From assembly GCA_040218535.1 (NCBI GenBank), contig JAVJRG010000012.1, forward strand, positions 124,001-188,000: a stretch of DNA of 64,000 bases, in the 5' to 3' direction. Source of the stretch: Lacipirellulaceae bacterium (lineage in GTDB: Bacteria > Planctomycetota > Planctomycetia > Pirellulales > Lacipirellulaceae). Under the pieces are notes generated by a model. That model had not been told where the DNA came from. It ran no database searches and saw nothing but the letters and a program-made list of their open reading frames with translations. Positions 15,162-22,190 of the stretch are shown in pieces. Each line of letters begins with the position of its first letter. Positions within the stretch are counted from its first letter, which is position 1. A program made the position numbers and the translations under genes.

Positions 15162-16380
15162 GTTGCACCTCTTTTTTCAAATGGTGCTGAATCGTCGATG
15201 GGCTCTTACCAAATAGCTCAGCCAATTCGCGAACCTTAAACGTACCACGTGACTTTGATTGCAAAGTACGAAGAAATTCGCCAATGTTTTGGCTACAAAG
15301 CCGCTCGCTCAGTCGCAATTGAATAGCTTCGATCAGACTACGCACCATCTCCTGCTCGGAGGCCAAGTGGTGGCGAACAGCTGCTGACATGAGCGAGTCA
15401 AGCTCTGACCCGTTTGCACCCTCAAGGCTACATGCGATCGCGTACATAATCTCTGCTGGCACCTCTTCTGTAAAACGTCGACCTGAACGTTTCAAAATTT
15501 CGATTCGTTCAGCTTCGCCCGGAAGCGGTATGTCCATCACGACATCGAAACGGCGTGCAATGGCTCGGTCGAGCAATTCGGGGTGATTTGTTGCTGCTAT
15601 TAGCACTGATTGCAGTGGCCAATCCTCCAACTCTTTAAGCAGGACATTGACGATCCGTTTTAACTCTCCCACTTCGGAGACATCATCGCGTCGCTTCGCG
15701 ATGGCATCGAACTCGTCCAACAACAGAACGCAGGGACGTGACCTCGCGTAGTCGAGAGTCCGCCGCAGATTAAAACCTGTTTTTCCTAGAAAGCTCGAAA
15801 TTGATGTCGCCAAGTCTAGCGTTATGAATGGCAAGTCCATCTCTCGTGCCATCCACTGAGAGAGCATTGTTTTGCCAGTCCCTGGGGCACCCGTCAGCAA
15901 TACTGAACTTGGCGGCAGGAATCCCTCTTCCAACAACCGCTCGCACCTCTTTCGCTCACCTACAAATTGGTCAACCCTTTTCATAACGGGCAGCGGCAGC
16001 ACAGGTGTCTGAGCATTCTCGACCGATTCGGTTCTCACCAAGGCGAACCCCTCATCAGCATCAACAGGCGGCGGCCCACTCTTCTTCCACCTTAGCCCGT
16101 TGGGATTTGTGGAAAATTCAGCCAATAATTGCCCAAGATGCTTGCTCGTGTCCGGTGAGATACGTTTGAGCGCGCGAATCGCTTGCACTAGGACGATTTC
16201 GAGCTTTTTTTGATCTCCCGCCAAGCCAGCCTCAGCTATTTTTGGCAGCCAGGAATTAAGGCTATCTGTTCGATTCATGTCACGACCCTTCAGTATGTCG
16301 AACAGAGGTAATGCTGCATATGCAAGCAATTGCACCCCATTTGTTCGATTCGACACCCTGTTATCGTCCATATCGAACAC
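15154..16380 (-). CDS. AAA+ ATPase partner of the subtilase
   Basis: A single AAA+ module: Walker A GAPGTGKT, Walker B VLLLDEFDAIA, sensor-1 IAATNHPE, arginine finger RRFDVVMDIPLPG and a helical lid. The N-terminal 130 residues are helical and may bind substrate or partner. The C-terminus (RELAELFGKSPSTIQHHLKK) looks like a small helix-turn-helix. Possible starts are GTG at 16380, ATG at 16371, or ATG at 16278, which has AAGG upstream. The gene begins 4 bp after the JAB-E1 stop and overlaps the subtilase start by 8 nt. AAA-plus-subtilase pairs recur in bacterial conflict systems; pairing with a ubiquitin-like pathway suggests tag-directed proteolysis, which is inference. Confidence 0.83.
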   Translation of the reverse strand: MFDMDDNRVSNRTNGVQLLAYAALPLFDILKGRDMNRTDSLNSWLPKIAEAGLAGDQKKLEIVLVQAIRALKRISPDTSKHLGQLLAEFSTNPNGLRWKKSGPPPVDADEGFALVRTESVENAQTPVLPLPVMKRVDQFVGERKRCERLLEEGFLPPSSVLLTGAPGTGKTMLSQWMAREMDLPFITLDLATSISSFLGKTGFNLRRTLDYARSRPCVLLLDEFDAIAKRRDDVSEVGELKRIVNVLLKELEDWPLQSVLIAATNHPELLDRAIARRFDVVMDIPLPGEAERIEILKRSGRRFTEEVPAEIMYAIACSLEGANGSELDSLMSAAVRHHLASEQEMVRSLIEAIQLRLSERLCSQNIGEFLRTLQSKSRGTFKVRELAELFGKSPSTIQHHLKKEVQHG

Positions 16381-16384
16381 GATC

Positions 16385-17938
16385 TCAAGCGGATTCTCGA
16401 GTACGCACTTCAGTAAATCCCGCAGGTTCAGCTAATTCGATTGCTCGACGGGACCAATGGGCTGGAATGGCAACGTTTTTGAACGGAGCTGCTGCATCAC
16501 CCCAACCCAAGTAGGATTGGCACTGGCAGCCTTCACGCACTGAAATAGGCGGAGCCACAAAGCCAAAATTCGCTCTTCCCATATCATATTGCATCTCTGA
16601 CTGGGGGATTTCAAAGCACCCAGTTAGGGCACCCTCAACGTAGCCAGCGGCCATGGCACCTGCCATAGTTGTCAGGTATCCAACGGTATGCAGTTGGCGC
16701 GGTCGTCCTTTCCAGTACTGATCCTGGTCGATCCCTCCCTCAGCAGCCAACACCGCTTGCTCGTGCATGGCCCGCCGTTCGTCCTCAGACATCAACTCGT
16801 AACTCATTTCCTGCGAATTCACATTCCCGCGACAGTAAGCACATGCCAGTCCGGCTCTGTAAGTCGATAAGTTAACGAGTTGCTCACTCACTAAACCGCT
16901 TCCCCCGGACATCTTGACACCCACATCAAGCACTGGGACCAAGTGATGCCGTGAGAGTTCGTCCAACGCTACCCTACCATGCACAGTATCCATACAGCCA
17001 AGAACGTAATCGCAGCGAACCAACTCATCAATGACATTTGTATTTAAGACATTTCCAACAAGTGAGGTCACTTCGGCTGTAGGATTAATTGATAAAATTA
17101 AGTTCCTCATCAACGCGACCTTGAAAGGAGATTCAGCCAACTCAGCATGCTGCCACTCGCTTCCATGCATTCTCTCAAGGTTCGATGGTGCAAATCTCTG
17201 TGGATCAACAAGAATAAACTTGCCTACACCTGCACGGGCCAAGACTTCGATCGCAGGCGACCCAGTACCGCTATTTCCAATCACACCTACCACTGCGTCA
17301 CGCAATCGCTGCTTCGACTCTGGTCCCATGACAGATTGCAGTCTCGCTGTCGGTGATTCAGTCAGCAAGGTATCTAAACATGACATGTCCGGCAGCAACT
17401 GCGACCGCCAGCGCGACACATGCGGCCCAACGCTGATTAGTGATTCTACGGGCAGCCAAACACCGCGGTCATAAATTCTCCCTGAAAAGGATAGCCCCTC
17501 AGCACTTCGCTCAAAAATCAAGCTGCAGTATGGCCTGCCACCACTGAATGCAGTCATCTCAGAAGCAAAGTAGCTATCCATGTCGTCATCCAAATCGCTT
17601 GGTCGGACCGGACAGTCAACCGGGTGCGAATGGATAACGCCTACAGCAAGGCCTTCATGGTTTCCGCTCTCATGAAACGCGCGACGCGAGTAGTTTTCAT
17701 GAAACTTAGTCATTCCAGACTGACGGTCCAAATCTCCGGGCTCTGGCCAAATGCCCTCAATGAAGTAGATCGCGATGCCCCACTTCGTACGGCGAAATCC
17801 AAAGCGAAAGAAAGTACCCCACTCACGACTGGGGTACCTCTTAAAAATATGTTTCTCTAGCTGCGACAAGTCAGAGTCACGGATTCGAAACATCGCCACT
17901 CCGGCATCCGCTGCGACCCGTAATGAGGCATAATTCAT
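16385..17938 (-). CDS. JAB/JAMM peptidase - E1 (ThiF-type) fusion
   Basis: A 517-residue bifunctional protein. Residues about 5-165 form a JAB/Mov34 domain with a complete JAMM zinc motif (H103-S-H105-P..S114-D-L-D117, upstream Glu candidate E39), expected to cleave ubiquitin-like tails or isopeptide bonds. Residues about 195-480 form an E1-like adenylating domain: nucleotide loop VVGVIGNSGTGSP, D245 in LVDPQRFAPSNLER, and CMDTVHGR. Cys pairs C366/C369 and C471/C473 may bind zinc or include the thioester Cys. The start at 17938 overlaps the upstream stop by ATGA, which is why I prefer it to a frame open from 18007. It sits second in the operon between the ubiquitin-like/E2 and AAA genes. Confidence 0.87.
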   Translation of the reverse strand: MNYASLRVAADAGVAMFRIRDSDLSQLEKHIFKRYPSREWGTFFRFGFRRTKWGIAIYFIEGIWPEPGDLDRQSGMTKFHENYSRRAFHESGNHEGLAVGVIHSHPVDCPVRPSDLDDDMDSYFASEMTAFSGGRPYCSLIFERSAEGLSFSGRIYDRGVWLPVESLISVGPHVSRWRSQLLPDMSCLDTLLTESPTARLQSVMGPESKQRLRDAVVGVIGNSGTGSPAIEVLARAGVGKFILVDPQRFAPSNLERMHGSEWQHAELAESPFKVALMRNLILSINPTAEVTSLVGNVLNTNVIDELVRCDYVLGCMDTVHGRVALDELSRHHLVPVLDVGVKMSGGSGLVSEQLVNLSTYRAGLACAYCRGNVNSQEMSYELMSEDERRAMHEQAVLAAEGGIDQDQYWKGRPRQLHTVGYLTTMAGAMAAGYVEGALTGCFEIPQSEMQYDMGRANFGFVAPPISVREGCQCQSYLGWGDAAAPFKNVAIPAHWSRRAIELAEPAGFTEVRTRESA

Positions 17939-19020
17939 ACTGTGTCCTGCAACCATGACATGATCTCCCCTATGTACGTATGAATGCCGTGGCGTGTTGG
18001 ATCCCACGCCGGACCGATGCCATTAGTGTGGGGGTGATAGCTAACGAGTTTCCAGCGCCTCCCCTCTGCCGTTACTAAGTTTGATTGAGGTTGACCTTTC
18101 ACTCGACCAAAAAGTGGTGAATCCTCTGGCAGGTAAGCTCCATCGAGCAATTGGCCTGGATAACCATTGGGAATAAGCACGAGCACGTCCGACGTAGCCA
18201 CCGGCATTCCGGGCTTTACCGACAGGTCGTGGTAGATGACAGCTTTGGGCTGCTCGATAGCCGTGACTCTCGCACCGCCCTCCGTCAGTTTTTCAATTTC
18301 CATCCCGACACGCGTTTGCGTGTATCCACCCGTAACACCTTTGCGAACGACGTCAAACGTTACGCAAAGTGCAATTGCGATGGATTGTGCAAACTCAATT
18401 AGCTTTTTTTCACCTGACGTGAGCCAAACACAAGTTTCCTTCGGACTCTCTGGGTAGACCAGGGCGGCAATTTCACCTCCAGTCATCTCAGGCTTTACGC
18501 CGTCATCTTCCGTAAACACTCGCGAGTTGACTGTTATCTTTAATCCATCCTCACGCTGGCGTGTTACGAAGACAGGGCCGTGCCCATAGACTAGGTCTTC
18601 ATCAATGCCGATTGGCTGATCGTTCGGGCTCTCAAAGTCTCGGAGCAATGAAACATTGAGCGGAATACTGAACAGTTGCAGCACTGTTTTTCCTGTCTGC
18701 TCGCGACGCGTTACAATCTCGGCCCGGTCATCGACAAAGAGTGCTAGCTTCGCCGGTTCTTCGCAGTGATCGTGCGGCTGCACATCGCAACGGCGAAGCG
18801 TATAGAACACGTTTCCGTCTCCTAAATCTATTTCGTCTTCGTCCCCTAGCACAACGTCACGTGGTGAGTTGTGATCTCGCACGATGGCGAATTCGTTGCC
18901 CACATCTGCCTGGGCACGAATTACAGCAACTGAAACGATTCGTTGGGGCACCGGAACCCCAACGTCGTCGACAAGCACACGCCACTTTGGCTCTCCGCAA
19001 TCGGTTTTTTTCTTAGTCAT
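17935..19020 (-). CDS. Multi-ubiquitin-like - E2 (type E) fusion protein
   Basis: A 361-residue protein. Three beta-grasp (multi-ubiquitin) repeats are seen at about 13-80 (..GDEDEIDLGDGNVFYTL), 91-155 (..IDEDLVYGHGPVFVT) and 160-252 (..TQTRVGMEIEKLTEGG). A prokaryotic E2 family E domain follows at about 258-361 (VLVLIPNGYPGQLLD..SYHPHTNGIGP..PTRHGIHTYIGEIMSWL). In family knowledge such fusions sit next to E1 and JAB genes in bacterial ubiquitin-like operons. The E2 region contains no cysteine at all, so it cannot form a classical E2 thioester. It is first gene of the operon, with GGAG upstream of the ATG and a strong promoter further up. The domain calls are firm; the biochemical role is inferred. 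Confidence 0.87.
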   Translation of the reverse strand: MTKKKTDCGEPKWRVLVDDVGVPVPQRIVSVAVIRAQADVGNEFAIVRDHNSPRDVVLGDEDEIDLGDGNVFYTLRRCDVQPHDHCEEPAKLALFVDDRAEIVTRREQTGKTVLQLFSIPLNVSLLRDFESPNDQPIGIDEDLVYGHGPVFVTRQREDGLKITVNSRVFTEDDGVKPEMTGGEIAALVYPESPKETCVWLTSGEKKLIEFAQSIAIALCVTFDVVRKGVTGGYTQTRVGMEIEKLTEGGARVTAIEQPKAVIYHDLSVKPGMPVATSDVLVLIPNGYPGQLLDGAYLPEDSPLFGRVKGQPQSNLVTAEGRRWKLVSYHPHTNGIGPAWDPTRHGIHTYIGEIMSWLQDTV

Positions 19021-19081
19021 CTCTATTTTTCTCCGTATGAAAATTCACGCCGGCAAGGCCCCGCGCCTCGCTGACAATCTC

Positions 19082-19110
19082 ATTGTAGCGAGCAATGCTA
19101 AGTCTGTCAA
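19082..19110 (-). promoter_or_regulatory. Sigma-70-type promoter of the ubiquitin-like operon
   Basis: On the minus strand the -35 is a perfect TTGACA (19110-19105) and the -10 is TACAAT (19087-19082), with exactly 17 bp between. It lies 62 bp upstream of the E2-fusion start. Confidence 0.75.
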
Positions 19111-19133
19111 GCAATAATTTAGCAACGCTTGAC
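19106..19133. promoter_or_regulatory. Inverted-repeat operator joining the two divergent -35 boxes
   Basis: GTCAAGC (19106-19112) and GCTTGAC (19127-19133) form perfect 7-bp arms with 14 bp between. Each arm contains the -35 element of one of the two divergent promoters, so a dimeric XRE repressor bound here would shut off both directions. Confidence 0.6.
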
Positions 19134-19157
19134 CTACGCGGCAAAGTGTCCTATGCT
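19129..19157 (+). promoter_or_regulatory. Sigma-70-type promoter of the XRE/ImmA regulator pair
   Basis: TTGACC (19129-19134) and TATGCT (19152-19157) with 17-bp spacing, 32 bp upstream of the XRE gene start. Confidence 0.7.
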
Positions 19158-19189
19158 TAGAAGAGGTATAAGCGACTAGGAGTCCGAAT

Positions 19190-19615
19190 ATGGCCAAAAA
19201 ACCTGCGAAGTCTGATAAAGGAACCTCAGGTGGTTCAGCGGGTGACCAGACGCTTGGCGAATATCTTGCGAGTCTTCGCGGCATGAAGAAGATGACACTT
19301 CGCGAAGTTGAAGAAGCGACCGAGAAGGAAGTCTCCAACGCCTATCTGTCGCAGCTAGAAAACAACAAGATCTCAAAGCCCTCGCCGAGCGTGTTGCATT
19401 CATTGTCAGCTGTTTACGGCCAACCTTACGAGAAACTCATGGAAAAAGCTGGTTACTTGCCTCAGGCCTCATCTACCAGTGCTCTTCGGAGTGGTAAACG
19501 GCATGGACGGGCAGCTACCTTTGCCAATGAGAATCTGACTGATGAGGAAGAGGAAAAACTCATCGAGTATCTATCGTTTCTCCGCTCAAGGAGGGGTAAA
19601 GGTGGTTCGTCCTGA
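19190..19615 (+). CDS. XRE-family repressor (CapH-like)
   Basis: A 141-residue regulator with an N-terminal helix-turn-helix at about residues 22-85 (GEYLASLRGMKKMTLREVEEATEKEVSNAYLSQLENNKISKPSPSVLHSLSAVYG). A linker and an acidic C-terminal helix (LTDEEEEKLIEYLSFLRSRRG) follow. AGGAG lies about 8 nt upstream of the ATG. It overlaps the ImmA/IrrE-family gene and is divergent from the ubiquitin-like operon. This arrangement matches CapH of CBASS systems, where the repressor is cleaved by a partner protease after DNA damage. That it represses the neighbouring operon is inferred from the operator geometry. Confidence 0.8.
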   Translation: MAKKPAKSDKGTSGGSAGDQTLGEYLASLRGMKKMTLREVEEATEKEVSNAYLSQLENNKISKPSPSVLHSLSAVYGQPYEKLMEKAGYLPQASSTSALRSGKRHGRAATFANENLTDEEEEKLIEYLSFLRSRRGKGGSS

Positions 19616-20522
19616 TGACTGCACGCTAACGCCTCGACAACACCGTCTTGTTCGCAAACACGCTCGGCAGGCACTTCAGAGTGCCGGTGCTTTTGGAGTT
19701 TTCCCTACTCCAGTCGATGCAGTGATGGAAGCGGCTGAGATCCTCGTCGCTCAAGAGGATCTGGCTGATAAGGGATTCTTAAGAAAGATGAGACGCAAGG
19801 CTAAGTCCGCTGGCCATACGCTAAAAAGAGCGCTCGACAAGATTCTTGGAGTCATGCATATCACGGCGCGTCTCGTTTACTTCGATAAGGCGGTGCATGT
19901 TGCTAAACTACCATTTCTAAAGCTTCATGAAACAGCGCATGCAGTTCTTCCTTGGCAAAAAGACATTTACGCAGTCACAGAAGACTGCAAGCACACACTG
20001 GCTCCTGAAATTGCGGACGAGTTCGAGCGAGAAGCGAACGTATTTGCCACAGAGGCAATCTTTCAACTAGACTCGTTTACCAAGGAAGCAGCGGACAGCG
20101 ATACAAATATCCTAGTGCCTGTTCGCTTGAGTAGACGATACGGAGCTTCCATCTACTCTTCTATTCGTCGCTACGTTTCAAAGCACCATAAAGCATGTTT
20201 AGTGCTCGTTTTGGAGCCGCCAGTTATTGACGAAGTCCGTGGATTCACTTGCAAGTTGCGGCGGGTAGTGCCTTCTGAATTATTCCTTCGGCACTTTGGA
20301 AATCTACAATGGCCAGAAAGCTTTTCGCCAGATGACGAAATCGGGGCTGCAGTTCCTGTCGGAGGAAAACGAATGTCGGGTCGGCGACCAATTACCCTGG
20401 TCGATCAAAACGGGAACCACAACCGCTGCATAGGAGAGGCTTTTACGCAGACCCATCAAGTGTTTATTCTGATTCATTCAGTGAGTACTCTCAGTGCTAA
20501 GCGAGTCTTGGTGCGAGGCTAG
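19602..20522 (+). CDS. ImmA/IrrE-family metallopeptidase (CapP-like)
   Basis: A 306-residue zinc protease with the motif HETAH (residues 109-113 from the chosen start) and a downstream acidic helix EFEREANVFATEA that supplies the third ligand. ImmA/IrrE proteases cleave cognate XRE repressors when sensing DNA damage or single-stranded DNA. I choose the GTG at 19602 because an AGGAGGGG Shine-Dalgarno lies at 19589-19596; a frame open from 19542 would bury it. It overlaps the XRE gene by 14 nt. The C-terminal 150 residues are beta-rich and probably carry the signal sensor. Confidence 0.82.
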   Translation: MVRPDDCTLTPRQHRLVRKHARQALQSAGAFGVFPTPVDAVMEAAEILVAQEDLADKGFLRKMRRKAKSAGHTLKRALDKILGVMHITARLVYFDKAVHVAKLPFLKLHETAHAVLPWQKDIYAVTEDCKHTLAPEIADEFEREANVFATEAIFQLDSFTKEAADSDTNILVPVRLSRRYGASIYSSIRRYVSKHHKACLVLVLEPPVIDEVRGFTCKLRRVVPSELFLRHFGNLQWPESFSPDDEIGAAVPVGGKRMSGRRPITLVDQNGNHNRCIGEAFTQTHQVFILIHSVSTLSAKRVLVRG

Positions 20523-20664
20523 AACCAATCTTCGCTGCTTGCACCGACTGAATCCAGGTAGATTTAGAAAAGCAATTGAGAGGCTATTTGAGAATGGCTT
20601 GATGGCAAGGCGTTTGCTTACCCTGGCATCTGACGGGGGTCCAATTCCGAACACTGGTTACTTC

Positions 20665-21918
20665 TCAGATTTTAAGGTTTGCTTTGCTGCGTTTCAGTGA
20701 ACTCCTCACCCATTCAACGACATCTTTACTCTCGGGCGAAACAGGCTTCATGTAGACATCAGCTACTTGAGAGCTCGCCGAGTGGCCTAGCCATCGCTTC
20801 ATCTCGCCTATTGAGCTACCGGGCCGTGAGCCAAACTCAGTAGCCCCTAGATGCCTCAAGGTGTAGAAGCCTCCAAGAGAATCACACGGCTTCCCTAGTT
20901 TTTTTCTCAATCTTTGCCACCAGAGGCCAATCGAGTCGCTATTGCCATGAACGAGCGGCATGCCCTGCTCAGTGCGAAACATCAAGCTATCTGACTCATG
21001 CGAAGAGTTCTCTAAGTGAGCAAGGATGGATTTCCAGACAAGCTTTGGTGTCTTGCCGTAGCGTTCGATGCCAGTCTTGCTCCTTCGCAAGTCGTAGCCT
21101 CTCTCATCAAACTGATTGACATGCACTTTGGCTAGGTCACGTTGACCAAATCCGCAGCCAATCGCCATCCAGACCATCGCAGTACGATGAGCGTCACAAT
21201 GACTAAGTACCAGCTTAAGCTGTTTGAGTGTTGGCAGCTTCCGCGACTCCGACGCTTTCCCGTGGGAAACGTCACGAGCCTCCCAATTCCAGGGTAGCAG
21301 TTGCTCACCGTATTCCGGACGTCCTGCACGGTCGATTATCGCTTTAACCAATCTCATGCGTTTCTTAACCTGCGAAGCCGAGTAGCCTGCCGATACCAGC
21401 AATTGGTTGTACGCCTCAATGTCATGCATCTGCAGATCAACGAGCATTATTCTGCCAGCAGCCCCTTGGCCGTGCCGCGTGTTGAGAAACTTAAGAAACT
21501 CCTGGGCAAACTGCTCTCTAGAACCGTACGTCTTCTTAGTGATCGTCCCCTTGCGTCGAACCCCGTCATCGGGTGCGATACGTGACTGTTCAAAATGAAG
21601 AAGCCCAGACGTTACTTCGAGCAGACTCCCTGGCACCGCTTCAGTACCCACTGAACTATCGCTGGGCTTCGGGGCTGCGAGTTGATGAGTTAGCTTCCTG
21701 CGAGATGGCTTTGGCTGTGCAGCGGGAGCTTCGCCCCTTAGGTGTGAAACTACCCATTCATGGTACATCACTTCTGCTTCCTCCTGACTTACCATCCCAA
21801 AACGCTTTCGCCTTGGGCTGCCGGTCTCAGGGTCGCGATAGGAAGCGTGCCACCCAATCTTCTGACTGTTCGTATACCGCAGCTTCGGCACTCGTTTCTT
21901 GCGGTGCTTTGTGGGCAT
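20665..21918 (-). CDS. Tyrosine recombinase / integrase of the element
   Basis: A 417-residue site-specific recombinase. The basic N-terminus is probably arm-binding, then a SAM-like core-binding region (about 130-230). The catalytic domain shows R in FGQRDLAKV, K in RRSKTGIERYG, LRHLGATEFGSR (box II, with Y replacing the usual first His), WLGHSA and the nucleophile Tyr in VYMKP. The start at 21918 (MPTKHRKKR) is chosen because the open frame further upstream reads antisense through the tRNA-Arg gene and is not coding. It lies 131 bp from the tRNA, transcribed away from it, as expected for an element integrated at that tRNA. Confidence 0.85.
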   Translation of the reverse strand: MPTKHRKKRVPKLRYTNSQKIGWHASYRDPETGSPRRKRFGMVSQEEAEVMYHEWVVSHLRGEAPAAQPKPSRRKLTHQLAAPKPSDSSVGTEAVPGSLLEVTSGLLHFEQSRIAPDDGVRRKGTITKKTYGSREQFAQEFLKFLNTRHGQGAAGRIMLVDLQMHDIEAYNQLLVSAGYSASQVKKRMRLVKAIIDRAGRPEYGEQLLPWNWEARDVSHGKASESRKLPTLKQLKLVLSHCDAHRTAMVWMAIGCGFGQRDLAKVHVNQFDERGYDLRRSKTGIERYGKTPKLVWKSILAHLENSSHESDSLMFRTEQGMPLVHGNSDSIGLWWQRLRKKLGKPCDSLGGFYTLRHLGATEFGSRPGSSIGEMKRWLGHSASSQVADVYMKPVSPESKDVVEWVRSSLKRSKANLKI

Positions 21919-22049
21919 TGCTACAATTCTCCATTCGCCGTTGTTCGCGGCTGTTCCCCTCCAAGAATAGACAGCCGAGCTAGGTCTTGTTGCTGAATTG
22001 TAGTACGAGCAACGAGAGAAATGTAGTATGGCGGACCAAAAAACACTCA

Positions 22050-22123
22050 GTCCCCGTAGCTCAACTGGATAGAGCGTCGGCCTCCGAAGCCGAAGGTTAC
22101 TGGTTCGAATCCAGTCGGGGGTA
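22050..22123 (+). tRNA. tRNA-Arg (anticodon CCG), probable integration site
   Basis: A full 74-nt cloverleaf: acceptor GTCCCCG/CGGGGGT (with terminal G-U and U-G pairs), D-stem GCTC/GAGC, anticodon stem TCGGC/GCCGA with loop CTCCGAA (anticodon CCG), T-stem ACTGG/CCAGT with loop TTCGAAT, discriminator A. CCA is not encoded. It marks the right border of the mobile element; the integrase lies on its 5' side. I did not find a second copy of part of this gene in the window. Confidence 0.93.
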
Positions 22124-22190
22124 CTTGAGCGAGGCATTCGCTGCAGTACTCGGTTTCTAGCCTGCGCCATGCGCACGCTGTTTGAATTGG

